Assembly (NCBI GenBank): GCA_019058365.1
Contig: JAHPZE010000005.1
Span: forward strand, 124,001 to 188,000
Source of the DNA: Promethearchaeota archaeon
GTDB lineage: Archaea; Asgardarchaeota; Lokiarchaeia; Sigyniarchaeales; SOKP01
Direction of reading: 5' to 3'
Length of the DNA stretch: 64,000 nt
The notes below the pieces were generated by a model. That model saw only the letters and a list, made by a program, of their open reading frames with translations. It searched no databases and was not told the DNA's origin. Both the position numbers and the translations under genes were made by a program. Positions within the stretch are counted from its first letter, which is position 1. Each line of letters starts with the position of its first letter. Positions 9,621 through 18,546 of the stretch are shown here, piece after piece.

Positions 9621-10439
9621 ATGAATATATTAGCTATTTTTGCACATCCAGATGACACAACATTTTCTTGTTCTGGTACTTTAGCTAGATGGGCAGAAGA
9701 GGGTCACTCTATTTATGCTTTATGTTGTACAAAAGGAGAAGTTGGCACACTAAGGAGAGAATTAACAAAAAAACAAGTTGCAGAAAAACGTATGAAAGAA
9801 TTAATGGCTGCTAATCTTATAATAGGTGTGGAAGAGACAATTGTATTAGATTATCCTGACGCAGGATTTATCAATGGACCTGAATTACGTGAAAAACTGG
9901 TTTTCCACGTAAGAAAAACTGAAGCAGATCGAGTAGTTACATTTGATCCTTGGGTAAATTATGAAATTCATCCTGATCATGTTGTAGTAGGAAGAATGGC
10001 AGCAGAAGCAGCAGCATTCTCAGCATTTCCGTTGTTATATTCCGATCAGTTAAAAGAAGGGATAGAACCATATAATTGTTCTGAGGTGTGGTTAATGGGA
10101 CAATTAGGACATTCACCCAACTATTTTGTAGATATCTCCACAACTCTTGAAAAAAAAGTTAAGGCTGCATTAAAATTTGAAGCAACCCTCGAACTATTAG
10201 CTCACTTGTTTGCCCCTAATATAGATCCCGCAAATGTATCTGAAGATGAATTAAAAAAGCTTACCAAGTATGCGAATAGGCTACTACGTTCCATGGCTTC
10301 TGCAATAGGTAAAAATATCAATTTGAAAGCAGCTGAAGCTTTCTACGTACAAAAAACTTTACCTGGGCATTTCGATAATTTCCAACAACAAATGTCAGAA
10401 ATGTTAGGAAATCCTCCTGAACCCCCAAAAATCTTATAA
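9621..10439 (+). CDS. PIG-L/LmbE-family zinc deacetylase
   Basis: A 272-residue cytosolic protein with the family's N-terminal AHPDDTTFSCSGT motif, in which His, Asp and Asp bind zinc and act in catalysis, and the later HPDHVVVG histidines. The family removes N-acetyl groups from GlcNAc-linked lipids, thiols or similar substrates. An 18-residue upstream extension in the same frame begins with ATT-like and non-ATG codons; the ATG at 9621 gives MNILAIFAHPDD and matches the family. The C-terminal ~80 residues (residues ~185-272) are helical and less conserved. It follows the acyl-CoA ligase by 82 bases and precedes an MFS symporter. The true substrate is unknown. Confidence 0.88.
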   Translation: MNILAIFAHPDDTTFSCSGTLARWAEEGHSIYALCCTKGEVGTLRRELTKKQVAEKRMKELMAANLIIGVEETIVLDYPDAGFINGPELREKLVFHVRKTEADRVVTFDPWVNYEIHPDHVVVGRMAAEAAAFSAFPLLYSDQLKEGIEPYNCSEVWLMGQLGHSPNYFVDISTTLEKKVKAALKFEATLELLAHLFAPNIDPANVSEDELKKLTKYANRLLRSMASAIGKNINLKAAEAFYVQKTLPGHFDNFQQQMSEMLGNPPEPPKIL

Positions 10440-10543
10440 TTTTTTTTTTGAACTAAATTCTTTTTTAAATCTTTATATAGATCATAATTCAACTATTATT
10501 GAAACTTCTACTAAATTTAAAAATAACAATAAAGTGATAACAA

Positions 10544-11923
10544 ATGAGTAAGGAATACAAAACACCTTCGATTCTTAATATTTTGTCTTATAGCTCTTCA
10601 GGCTTCTGGAGTATGATGTTATGGACGGTTTTTGGATCTTATGTATTTTTCTTCTACGAAAGGGTTCTAGGTTTGGAAACAATTTATATCTTTCTTGCGA
10701 TGTTAATTTTTACCTTATGGGATGCTATAGACGACCCACTCCTTGGTTTCTTAACAGATCGAAATACCAAATTCACAAAAAAAATAGGAAAACGATTTCC
10801 TTGGATAGTTATAGGTATTATACCTGCAACATTTTTATTCGCTTTGCTATTTATGCCTCCTGTTACTAATGCTGCTACAAATCCATTACCTGTTTTTGGA
10901 TGGGTAGTTTTAATGACTTGTTTATTTGATTCTCTAACATCACTCGCTTTTGTTAATGTTGACAGTCTTTTTTATGATAAATTTCGCACGGGCGAAGCAA
11001 TGAGAAAAGCAAGAGGGTGGGGTACACCATTATCTATGTTAGCACTACCGGTAGCATCTATTATACCACCTTTATTAATATCTTATGCTGTTGCATCTAC
11101 ATATATTTTCATGGCATGGATTTTTGTAGCTATAGCGGCAACAATAGTAATTGTACTACTACCTGGTATGTATGAAAATGCTGAGTTGAAAGAACGATAT
11201 TATATAGGAGAATATAGACGACCTAATTTTATCTCAGAATTGAAATTATCTCTTAAGCAAAAGAGTTTTATAACATATATTATTCTATTCTTTGGATTTC
11301 AAATAGTAACAGGTTCTTTGACAGCAACTATTCCATATGCGGCAGAATTTCTATTAGGTGGTCCTGAATGGTGGATGATATTGTTATTTGCTCCATTTCT
11401 CCAGTTTGCAATCTTCGGTGTACCTTTTTGGATCTGGTTTGCCAAGAGAATGAAGAATAACAAGAAAACGGCTGTGATTGGAGGGATAGTTTTATGCATA
11501 TCAGCATTTATTACGCCATTTTTTACAGGATTAATCGACTCAATGATCTATATGTCGATTTTGGGTTTTATGATGGCAAACTTTTGGGCTCTTATGACAA
11601 TTTATTTTTCAGATGTCTTGCAAGAAAGAATGCTCAAAACACGTTCTCCTATAAGAGGTACAGCTGTTGGAGTTCAATCATTCTTCTCAAGATTATCCCG
11701 TGGTGTTCAGCTTGGTATATTTGCAATAGTTCATATTCTCACTGAATTTCAGGAAGGTTCATCTACTCAAACAGGATTAGCTAAGATTGGTATACGTTTA
11801 CATATGGGTATAATCCCCGCAATTATCTTGGCAATATGTGTTCTAATATTCTATCTAAAGCATCCACTAACACCAGAAATAATGCAGGACATTCAAAGGC
11901 AATTGAAAGAAGTGGGATTTTAA
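10544..11923 (+). CDS. MFS transporter, GPH (MelB-like) cation symporter type
   Basis: A 459-residue protein with about twelve membrane spans. The segment LLGFLTDRNTKF...GKRFPWIVIG after the second span is the GPH/MelB-type signature (P-x-x-G-x-x-x-D-R...R-P-W-x-x-G pattern), so it is likely a cation-coupled sugar or glycoside importer. A later charged loop (ELKERYYIGEYRR, ~residues 215-230) divides the two halves, again as in MelB. Start ATG at 10544. It follows the PIG-L deacetylase by 104 bases; uptake and processing of an amino sugar derivative is a possible shared role, but this is inference. A T-rich tract after the stop suggests the end of the transcript. Confidence 0.85.
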   Translation: MSKEYKTPSILNILSYSSSGFWSMMLWTVFGSYVFFFYERVLGLETIYIFLAMLIFTLWDAIDDPLLGFLTDRNTKFTKKIGKRFPWIVIGIIPATFLFALLFMPPVTNAATNPLPVFGWVVLMTCLFDSLTSLAFVNVDSLFYDKFRTGEAMRKARGWGTPLSMLALPVASIIPPLLISYAVASTYIFMAWIFVAIAATIVIVLLPGMYENAELKERYYIGEYRRPNFISELKLSLKQKSFITYIILFFGFQIVTGSLTATIPYAAEFLLGGPEWWMILLFAPFLQFAIFGVPFWIWFAKRMKNNKKTAVIGGIVLCISAFITPFFTGLIDSMIYMSILGFMMANFWALMTIYFSDVLQERMLKTRSPIRGTAVGVQSFFSRLSRGVQLGIFAIVHILTEFQEGSSTQTGLAKIGIRLHMGIIPAIILAICVLIFYLKHPLTPEIMQDIQRQLKEVGF

Positions 11924-11941
11924 ACTCAATTAATTAAAATC

Positions 11942-11963
11942 TTTTTTTTTATAATATTTTTTT
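11942..11963 (+). terminator. oligo-T archaeal-type terminator after the MelB-like gene
   Basis: Starting 19 bases after the stop there are two T runs (nine and seven T) separated by an A/T spacer. Archaeal RNA polymerase stops at such T-rich tracts without a hairpin. Confidence 0.45.
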
Positions 11964-12042
11964 AAAGTACACATACATTCTATACCACATAATATAATTT
12001 TTTTTATATACTTTATAGCTCTAATTGATAAGAGGGATACTA

Positions 12043-13464
12043 ATGAAAGTAGAAATACTTGATCGGTTGGAAATTGATGAGATACATGAAAATTCACTTA
12101 AAATTCTTGAGAATGTTGGTATTAATGTTCCACATAAAGAGGTTTTAAAACGCTTTGATAATATAGGGGCAAGTGTAGATTTTAAGAATCAATTGGTCAA
12201 ATTACCTCAAAATTTAGTTAACGAGCTTATCTCAAAAGCTGGAAAAATTTTTACCATACATGGTCGAGATCTTTCAAGAAAGGCTGAATTCGGAGTCAAG
12301 AAACGAAATTATAATACAACTGCTGGTCAAGCATTCTGGATTGATAATCCTGGTGATGAAAGAAGGTATTCCACCTTAAATGATATTTCTACTGCTGTGA
12401 GATTTTCTGATATTTTGAATCAAATTACAATTCCAGGAGCTATGGCTGATCCGCATGAAATTCCAGTCGAATGGCGCTGTGTGAAAGTAGCTACTGAAAT
12501 GATAAAAAATACTACTAAACCAATTTATTTTTGGTTTTATGATAGAGCTTCAACGAAATTTTTAGTGAAAATTGCAATATCTCTGAGAGGAGATGAAAAA
12601 AAGGCAATTAAATATCCTCTAACTTTCCCTCTTTTTGAACCAGTGAGTCCACTAAGTTTTCCTTTTAATGGTATTGATCTATTATTCGAGACTGCTCGGC
12701 TCAATATGCCAGTTATGATTGGTCCAATGGCTCAGATGGGCATAACGGCACCAGCTACGATTGCTGGAACTTTAGTGCAAGAAAATGCTGAAATTTTAGC
12801 GGGTATATGCATTACTCAACTTATTAGAGAAGGAATTCCCGTGTGCTATGGTGGTATATGTCATGCTTTTGACATGAAGAAAATACAAATGATTTTTTCA
12901 GGTCCAGAACAAGCAATATTCAGTATTGCAATGGCTCAGATGGGAAAATATTATGGGTTTCCAGTCTATCTAAATGTAGGACTCACTGATTCAAAAATAC
13001 CCGATGCCCAAGCAGGTCTAGAATGTGGATTAACATTAGCTATGGGAGCTGCTGCAGGAGCTGATATTTTTGGACACATGGGAATTTCCGGAGTTGATCA
13101 AGCAAGTTCACTAGATATGCTTATTATGCAGTCAGAAATGATTTCTTATGTAGAGAGCCTTAATCGAGACATAATTTTTGATGAGGATACCTTTGCTTTA
13201 GATATTATCCAAGAAGTGGAACCAAAAGGTTCTTTTCTTGAAAAATCCCACACTCGTAAGCATTTTAGAAAAGAATTATGGTTTCCTTCATTATTAAATA
13301 GGGATATTTATGATGTTTGGAGAGATAAAGGAGGAAAAAGTATGGAAAAGCATTGTCAGGAACGCAAGGAGGAAATATTAGCATCTCATGAACCTCAACC
13401 ACTCGATGCCGATGTTTTACGAGATCTAAATAAAATTGTCCAAGATGCAAAAAAAGTACTCTAA
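12043..13464 (+). CDS. MttB-family trimethylamine/betaine:corrinoid methyltransferase (no pyrrolysine)
   Basis: A 473-residue TIM-barrel protein of the trimethylamine methyltransferase superfamily, which moves a methyl group from a quaternary or tertiary amine to a corrinoid protein. Signs are the N-terminal EIHENSLKILENVGINVPHKEVL, GLTDSKIPDAQAGLECGLT and a C-terminal FRKELWFPSLLNRD...WRDKGGKS. The reading frame is open throughout, with no in-frame TAG, so it is the non-pyrrolysine kind, like glycine-betaine methyltransferase MtgB. The start at the ATG 12043 follows an AGAGGG sequence at 12031, which favours it over the upstream ATG-like codon. No corrinoid protein or corrinoid:H4folate methyltransferase lies beside it. 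Confidence 0.88.
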   Translation: MKVEILDRLEIDEIHENSLKILENVGINVPHKEVLKRFDNIGASVDFKNQLVKLPQNLVNELISKAGKIFTIHGRDLSRKAEFGVKKRNYNTTAGQAFWIDNPGDERRYSTLNDISTAVRFSDILNQITIPGAMADPHEIPVEWRCVKVATEMIKNTTKPIYFWFYDRASTKFLVKIAISLRGDEKKAIKYPLTFPLFEPVSPLSFPFNGIDLLFETARLNMPVMIGPMAQMGITAPATIAGTLVQENAEILAGICITQLIREGIPVCYGGICHAFDMKKIQMIFSGPEQAIFSIAMAQMGKYYGFPVYLNVGLTDSKIPDAQAGLECGLTLAMGAAAGADIFGHMGISGVDQASSLDMLIMQSEMISYVESLNRDIIFDEDTFALDIIQEVEPKGSFLEKSHTRKHFRKELWFPSLLNRDIYDVWRDKGGKSMEKHCQERKEEILASHEPQPLDADVLRDLNKIVQDAKKVL

Positions 13465-13502
13465 AAATCAGATTAACTAGAAGTTATGAATAGGCTTTAA
13501 AA

Positions 13503-14999
13503 TTATTTCTTAGGAAATTTTCCATGCTTTTGTAAGAATTCTCTATAAGAATTTATTTTATCTAAAACAGCTCCAGTTAATTCCAAACTTTCAAATACTG
13601 GCACATTACGATTTAAAAGTTTTAATTTGAATTTATACCGGCTTTTATATTCTTCAAAACCTTCATTAATTTTAAGCATAACACAATACATTGGTTTTGT
13701 GCAGATTCTTTTTGCTTTAGATATATACCTGATAAATTCTTTATTAAGATCCATGTCTTTATAGCCCATTTCTTCTAATAACTCTTGAAAACTTCCAAAT
13801 CTTTCAGGATCTTTTATAAAAACGGTTGCTGAGATATTTGGATCTTTATCTAAAGCCAAAATAGTTCGATAATAGATATTAGGTTGTATACCAGCACTAC
13901 CGAGATCAAGGGGGTTTGTAATATTTGTATTTACATCCGGTAAAAACCTATTCATTTTATTAATGGTTTTTTCTGTTAAACTGGGTATTTTTAAGTTGTA
14001 TTTTTCAAGTATATCTATTGCTTCGATCGTGGAACCTCCACCAATTCCAATAATGCCCACATTACGAGTTTCTGGTAAATGGGTTAAATTGAAGCCTGAT
14101 GCTAATGCAGTAAGTTCATTTGAATTGTTAACTACACAACTGCCTGTTTGTTTACCAACAGCTTTCCAGATTTCATTTTTCCCGGCTAGACCCCCAGTAT
14201 GAGATAGAATTGCTTTTTTCGTTGCTTCTCCATATCCCGCTCTCCAAAGTATCACCGGTTTCCTATTTAAATTGCATTTTTTGATCATTCTCATAAATTT
14301 TCTTCCCTGATTTATGGATCTTAAGTTTTCAATATATAATCCAATGATTTTTGTGTACTCATCATCCAGAAAATATTCTAAAAAATCTGCGGGAGATAGA
14401 TCTAAAGCGTTCCCAATTGATATAAATTTAGAGACATATAACCCATAAGAGACTGCTAAATGAGATAAATTTTGAGCAATCCCGCCTGATTGAAAAACCC
14501 CGCTAAAATTCCCTGCTTTTTTAGATTGTTCAAAAGCAAAATATAATCCTGCTCTAGGATTATAAACCCCAATACAATTTGGTCCGATAATTCTAATATT
14601 ATACTGTTTGGCAATATCTAAAATCTCTTTTTCTAGATTTTCATTTCCTACCTCACGAAAACCCGAAGCAAAAACAGTCACAAAAGGTACACTTTTTTGA
14701 CCGATTTCTTCCATTAGTATAGGACATAACCGAGCAGGAACGGCTAAGATCACATAATCAATTGGTTCAGTTATCTCTAAAATAGAAGCATAAATTTTAT
14801 ATCCATATAAATTCTGACCATTTAACCGTGGATTAAATAAATAAATCGGTCCTTTAAATCTATTTTTCATACATCGTAGAAAAAAGCCCCCACTACCGGG
14901 ATCACTACTAACTCCGATTATTCCAATAGACTTAGGAAAAAATAATTTGTCAAAATTAATATTTTGGGCGGATTCTATAGTAGACATGTTAAAATACAT
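13503..14999 (-). CDS. ADP-forming acyl-CoA synthetase, alpha-subunit-like protein
   Basis: A 498-residue protein with an N-terminal Rossmann-like CoA-binding domain (FFPKSIGIIGVSSDPGSGG, residues ~20-38) and succinyl-CoA-synthetase-like flavodoxin domains. SHTGGLAG (~residue 265) holds the histidine that is phosphorylated in the archaeal ADP-forming acetyl-CoA synthetase alpha chain. Such enzymes make ATP while releasing acid from acyl-CoA. No ATP-grasp beta part is present in this protein or nearby, so the partner must be elsewhere. Start at 14999 (MYFNMSTIES) or the ATG four codons on. It is convergent with the methyltransferase gene, and the three diesterase genes lie upstream on the same strand. 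Confidence 0.85.
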   Translation of the reverse strand: MYFNMSTIESAQNINFDKLFFPKSIGIIGVSSDPGSGGFFLRCMKNRFKGPIYLFNPRLNGQNLYGYKIYASILEITEPIDYVILAVPARLCPILMEEIGQKSVPFVTVFASGFREVGNENLEKEILDIAKQYNIRIIGPNCIGVYNPRAGLYFAFEQSKKAGNFSGVFQSGGIAQNLSHLAVSYGLYVSKFISIGNALDLSPADFLEYFLDDEYTKIIGLYIENLRSINQGRKFMRMIKKCNLNRKPVILWRAGYGEATKKAILSHTGGLAGKNEIWKAVGKQTGSCVVNNSNELTALASGFNLTHLPETRNVGIIGIGGGSTIEAIDILEKYNLKIPSLTEKTINKMNRFLPDVNTNITNPLDLGSAGIQPNIYYRTILALDKDPNISATVFIKDPERFGSFQELLEEMGYKDMDLNKEFIRYISKAKRICTKPMYCVMLKINEGFEEYKSRYKFKLKLLNRNVPVFESLELTGAVLDKINSYREFLQKHGKFPKK

Positions 15000-15053
15000 A
15001 TAAAATAGATAACTTAATTATAGAGAATAATAACTCTGAACTAAAATACTTTA

Positions 15054-15776
15054 TTAATAAGATCTCCCTAAGACTTGATTTAATAAAGCAATATCATCAG
15101 TCATAATTCCATCAACATCTAAATCAATTAATTTTCTCATTAAGCTTTCTTCATTAACTGTCCATACATGAATTTTTAAACCATTGTCATGAGCTAATTC
15201 CACAAACTCTCTATCAACTACCTGGTGATTGGGATGAATTGCGTAGAATTCATTTTTACCTGCTCTTTGAACATAACGTTTTACTATCCGTTTATAAGTT
15301 AAGGCTCTAGGAATTAAATAGCCTAATTTTAAGGTAGGTTCTATTTCTTTGATTTTTAAAAGCTCTACAACTTCAAAACAACTAGCTATAGAACTTTCAA
15401 TTAGACCATTTTTTCTTAAGATATTTACGAAATCCAGAGTTACTCCTGGAACTTTAATGTCAGACAAGAGACCAATCTTTCCCTTAGTGAGGTTTATCAA
15501 CTCCATGAGAGTAGCTACTTTTTCACCTTCTCCAATATCTAATTGTTTTAATTCTTTTAATGCCATTTCATAAACTAATCTATTATGACCCGTAATGTCA
15601 ATAGCATCTTCATCATGCATGATAACGATTTCACCATCCTTAGATAAACGAAGATCAAATTCAATGAAATCTGCTTTTAATTCAATTGCTTTTTGAAATG
15701 CCTTTAAAGAATTCTCTGGAGCTACAGCTTTACCTCCTGAATGACCTATTACCAAAAAATCGTTATTTCTTTTCAT
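15054..15776 (-). CDS. glycerophosphodiester phosphodiesterase family protein (copy 1 of 3)
   Basis: A 240-residue GDPD TIM-barrel. The family splits glycerophosphodiesters into sn-glycerol-3-phosphate and an alcohol using two histidines and a metal bound by Glu/Asp. Seen are IGHSGGKAVAPENS, IEFDLRLSKDGEIVIMHDED and late motifs WTVNEESL and DVDGIMTDD. The usual HRG is changed to HSG here, so the arginine that binds phosphate is missing; the two catalytic histidines and the E-x-D pair remain. It is last in a run of three paralogues on the minus strand. No signal peptide: a cytosolic enzyme, perhaps acting on lipid-derived diesters. Confidence 0.85.
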   Translation of the reverse strand: MKRNNDFLVIGHSGGKAVAPENSLKAFQKAIELKADFIEFDLRLSKDGEIVIMHDEDAIDITGHNRLVYEMALKELKQLDIGEGEKVATLMELINLTKGKIGLLSDIKVPGVTLDFVNILRKNGLIESSIASCFEVVELLKIKEIEPTLKLGYLIPRALTYKRIVKRYVQRAGKNEFYAIHPNHQVVDREFVELAHDNGLKIHVWTVNEESLMRKLIDLDVDGIMTDDIALLNQVLGRSY

Positions 15777-15820
15777 AAGAATTTATAAAATGTATTTTTT
15801 AATAGCGATTTAAAATTATT

Positions 15821-16555
15821 TTAATCTTCTTGTTCAAGGACTTTTTTTGCTTTTGAAATACTATTTACGATAATTCCATCTACTCCCAAAGTTACATATC
15901 TATCTATTATCTTTTTTGTATTAAGAGGATAAACAAATACCTTTAAATTGTGTTTATGAGAATAATTTACAAATACTTCGTCTACATTTTTGAATCTAGT
16001 TTCTATAATAGGAAAGTTTAATTTAATTACAGTTTCAATAAGTTCTTTTTTTTTTCCCCACTCAGGCAAATATTCTTCAGTAATCGGAATAATTAGTGCT
16101 AAATCCGATTCTGGTTCAAGTTTTTTAACTTCTAATAACACATCAACATAAAATGACTGAAAAATTGTTGAATTTAACATATCTTCATCTCTAAGGAGAG
16201 AGATTACTTCATAAGAAATTCCTTTTGCTTTAATTTCACAGAGTAAATTAATTTTCCCCTTAGCAAGTTTTAATACTTCCCATAATTCAGGGATGGTTTC
16301 ACCTTCTCCAAGATCTAATTTTTTTAATTCGCTTAATGTCATTTCGTCTATTGATTTATTATATCTCATTCTTCTGAGAATATCATTACCATGGATTACC
16401 ACAAGTGCTCCATCTTGAGATTTGTGTACATCAAATTCAATATAGTCCGCTTCTAATTCAATTGCTTTTTTAAACCCTTTTAAACTGTTTTCAGGAGCCT
16501 TATCATAAGCTCCTCTATGTCCAATTATTAAAGGTTGACTTTTATTTTCATTCAT
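15821..16555 (-). CDS. glycerophosphodiester phosphodiesterase-like protein (copy 2 of 3, altered motif)
   Basis: A 244-residue GDPD paralogue in the middle of the tandem set. It has a normal first motif IGHRGAYDKAPENS and the metal-binding IEFDVHKSQDG, but the second catalytic block reads VVIHGNDILRR where copies 1 and 3 have IMHD, so the Asp after the His is replaced. The end region keeps LGVDGIIVNSISKAKKVL. It has diverged more than the others in its second half. Whether it still acts as a diesterase is uncertain. Spacing to its neighbours is short (44 and 38 bases), consistent with one operon reading from copy 3 to copy 1. Confidence 0.8.
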   Translation of the reverse strand: MNENKSQPLIIGHRGAYDKAPENSLKGFKKAIELEADYIEFDVHKSQDGALVVIHGNDILRRMRYNKSIDEMTLSELKKLDLGEGETIPELWEVLKLAKGKINLLCEIKAKGISYEVISLLRDEDMLNSTIFQSFYVDVLLEVKKLEPESDLALIIPITEEYLPEWGKKKELIETVIKLNFPIIETRFKNVDEVFVNYSHKHNLKVFVYPLNTKKIIDRYVTLGVDGIIVNSISKAKKVLEQED

Positions 16556-16593
16556 AATTATACTATTTATTTTATTTCATTAAAAAGAGATTT

Positions 16594-17325
16594 TTAAATT
16601 ATTTGATTCAATAACTTTCTAACTTTCTCAACATCATTAGTAATAATTCCATTAACCCCAAGATTAATCAGCTTCTTTATAGCGGAATCAGAATTCACAG
16701 TCCAAGGAAAAATTTTGAGATTATTATTATGAGCTTTAGCCATAAAATTTTTATTAACAAGTTTAAAGAAAGGGTTAATAGCATAAAACTTATTCTTAAT
16801 TGCTACCCTAATTAATTTTTTCCTTGATATCCAACTTCTTATCCATCCAGTTTTATTAGGTTCCAACGATGCCAATTTAATTCTTGGTTCTAATTTCTTA
16901 ATGTTCAACAAAACATCATGTTTAAATGAACTAATTATCGTTGTTTCGAGACTATCTTCTTCTTTGATAATTTTTATAATTTCTTCAGCGATACCTCTAA
17001 CTTTTACCTCACAATTCAAGCTAATCTCCCCTTTTGCTAGCCTAACTAATTCTCGTAAAGTAGGTATTTTCTCACCATCTCCGCAATCAAGTTGCCTTAA
17101 CTCTTCAAGGGTCATTTCTTTTACTGATCCAAAATGACCTGTTGTTCTGAATGTATTAGCATCGTGCATTATTACGATTTCCCCATCTTTAGATTTATGA
17201 ACATCAAATTCAATACAATCCGCTTTTAATTCTATAGCTTTCTTAAAGGCTCTTAAAGTATTCTCAGGCGCTATACTACTAGCACCTCTATGAGCAATTA
17301 TTAAGACTTTCTTTTCATTATTCAT
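16594..17325 (-). CDS. glycerophosphodiester phosphodiesterase (copy 3 of 3, canonical)
   Basis: A 243-residue GDPD with intact motifs: IAHRGASSIAPENT, IEFDVHKSKDGEIVIMHDANTFRTTG and the C-terminal PWTVNSDSAIKKLINLGVNGIITND. All residues expected for metal binding and catalysis are present. It is the first gene of the three-gene minus-strand run, so it probably sits closest to the promoter. A role in salvage of glycerophosphodiesters, or in breakdown of other glycerol-phosphate polymers, is suggested by family only. In an archaeon with ether lipids the natural substrate is an open question. Confidence 0.9.
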   Translation of the reverse strand: MNNEKKVLIIAHRGASSIAPENTLRAFKKAIELKADCIEFDVHKSKDGEIVIMHDANTFRTTGHFGSVKEMTLEELRQLDCGDGEKIPTLRELVRLAKGEISLNCEVKVRGIAEEIIKIIKEEDSLETTIISSFKHDVLLNIKKLEPRIKLASLEPNKTGWIRSWISRKKLIRVAIKNKFYAINPFFKLVNKNFMAKAHNNNLKIFPWTVNSDSAIKKLINLGVNGIITNDVEKVRKLLNQII

Positions 17326-17716
17326 TTTTAAACAAATATTTCTTTATATCCCTTTATCACATCTTATTGTTAGTAGAAATATTAGATTATTAATTATCTT
17401 TTTCTAATACTTTAATAATTCAGATTTAGAGAGATTTCATCATATATGTTTTTATTCAAATAAATATTTGATCACAAATTCTAGGGATTTTTTTCAAAGA
17501 TTCTTTTATGTGATCATCTAATTTTTGAAAATTTTATTAATAGTAAAACTGCAGGTTTATATATCTGTGATACGATAACAATTATTTGAGTAATGCGATA
17601 AATTTATAAAGCTATAATATTTTTTATATTTCTGACAATTTTAAAAAAACATAAGAACTAACCGAATAAACCGATAAGTTTAAATATATAAACCAACCAA
17701 AAAAAAGAATATAGAA
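17326..17716. other. long AT-rich intergenic region between divergent genes
   Basis: 391 bases separate the minus-strand diesterase run from the plus-strand zinc-ribbon gene. I see no open frame or structured RNA signature. It must hold promoters for both directions; one TATA-like box is listed separately. The rest is low-complexity A/T. Confidence 0.6.
17671..17690 (+). promoter_or_regulatory. archaeal BRE/TATA-like promoter of the zinc-ribbon gene
   Basis: A purine-containing CCGATAAG stretch (BRE-like) is directly followed by TTTAAATATA at 17679-17688. The ATG at 17717 lies about 29 bases downstream of the box, the usual distance of the transcription start, so the mRNA may be leaderless or nearly so. 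No Shine-Dalgarno sequence is visible. Confidence 0.5.
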
Positions 17717-17974
17717 ATGATGAAGTTTTGCCCTAATTGCGACAATATATTAATCCCAAAGAATAGAAAATTATATTGTAAAGCATGCGAAGAAGAATTT
17801 GATTTAGACACTTCAAAGAAGGAAGATTATAAAATAACTAAATCCATTAAACATGATGAAAAAGAAAGTGCTCCAATTATTATAAAAGAAGGGCTAAGAA
17901 GCGAAAGAATTTCTGCTCAAGATCGGAAGGCTTTTGAAGAATTCTTTGGAAGTGCTGAATCAGATAACTTCTAG
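17717..17974 (+). CDS. small zinc-ribbon protein, RpoM/TFS N-terminal-like
   Basis: An 85-residue protein. Residues 1-30 (MMKFCPNCDNILIP...LYCKACEEEF) form a CxxC...CxxC zinc ribbon close to the N-terminal ribbon of archaeal transcription factor S / RNA polymerase subunit M. The second, catalytic C-terminal ribbon of TFS is missing; instead there is a lysine-rich linker and a segment EGLRSERISAQDRKAFEEFFGSAE. It therefore cannot be a full TFS. It may be a polymerase-associated or regulatory ribbon protein. Likely monocistronic, with its own promoter just upstream. The second ATG at 17720 is an equally possible start. Confidence 0.6.
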   Translation: MMKFCPNCDNILIPKNRKLYCKACEEEFDLDTSKKEDYKITKSIKHDEKESAPIIIKEGLRSERISAQDRKAFEEFFGSAESDNF

Positions 17975-18150
17975 TGTCCTACTTAGAGGACGTATAGTTA
18001 GATCACTTATTCTTCCTTGGTTTTACCTGATTAAAAAAAATTTTTTAATCCAAAATATTTAAAGTTTTAAATTATCTGAGAAGTAAATAATTTATAATTA
18101 GAAAAATAATTTCACAATATAATTACAAAACACATCAAATGTAGATTTAT

Positions 18151-18546
18151 ATGTCTGAAGAAAAAAAGACTCGATTACATGGTTTCGCTGGAATTTTATC
18201 CAAACAAGTGGAACCGTTGAATGAGATGGAAAAATTTAAAGAAAAATTTAAGGATACTGAAGTTAAAGTTCTTTTAAATGCAAAGGATGGAAAATGGGCT
18301 GCAATGTTGATAATAGATAAAGGTAAAATATATGTAGAAGGTATTAAAAATGACCCAAAAGAAAACATAAATAAGAAAAACGCGGGGTGGGATGGATTTT
18401 TACAAACAACCACCAATATATTTTTGCAGCTCTTTGGTAGCGACGAACTTTCAACTGGGAAAGTTATTAAAAAAATCCTAACACGCAAAATAAAAATTAG
18501 GGGAATAAAACATGTTTTAGTATTACTACAATTGTTTGACTTATAA
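18151..18546 (+). CDS. SCP2-like small protein
   Basis: A 131-residue soluble protein. The pattern of residues ~35-128, with LLNAKDGKWAAMLIIDKGKIYVEGI followed by a helical stretch and LSTGKVIKKILTRKIKIRGIKHVLVLLQLF, resembles the sterol-carrier-protein-2 fold, where the late K(I/L)K(I/V)xG motif and final helix line a lipid pocket. That would suggest binding of a lipid or acyl chain, but the match is by pattern only and the family is diverse. Its 3' end overlaps the convergent gene on the other strand by six bases. Confidence 0.5.
   Translation: MSEEKKTRLHGFAGILSKQVEPLNEMEKFKEKFKDTEVKVLLNAKDGKWAAMLIIDKGKIYVEGIKNDPKENINKKNAGWDGFLQTTTNIFLQLFGSDELSTGKVIKKILTRKIKIRGIKHVLVLLQLFDL

Noticed and set aside
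12043..13464. Pyrrolysine (in-frame TAG) in the MttB-family gene
   Set aside because: The frame is open from ATG to TAA with no internal TAG, so pyrrolysine coding is not supported.
17326..17716. Possible replication origin in the long AT-rich gap
   Set aside because: No repeated ORB-like elements or Cdc6/Orc1 gene are near; it is plain A/T sequence.
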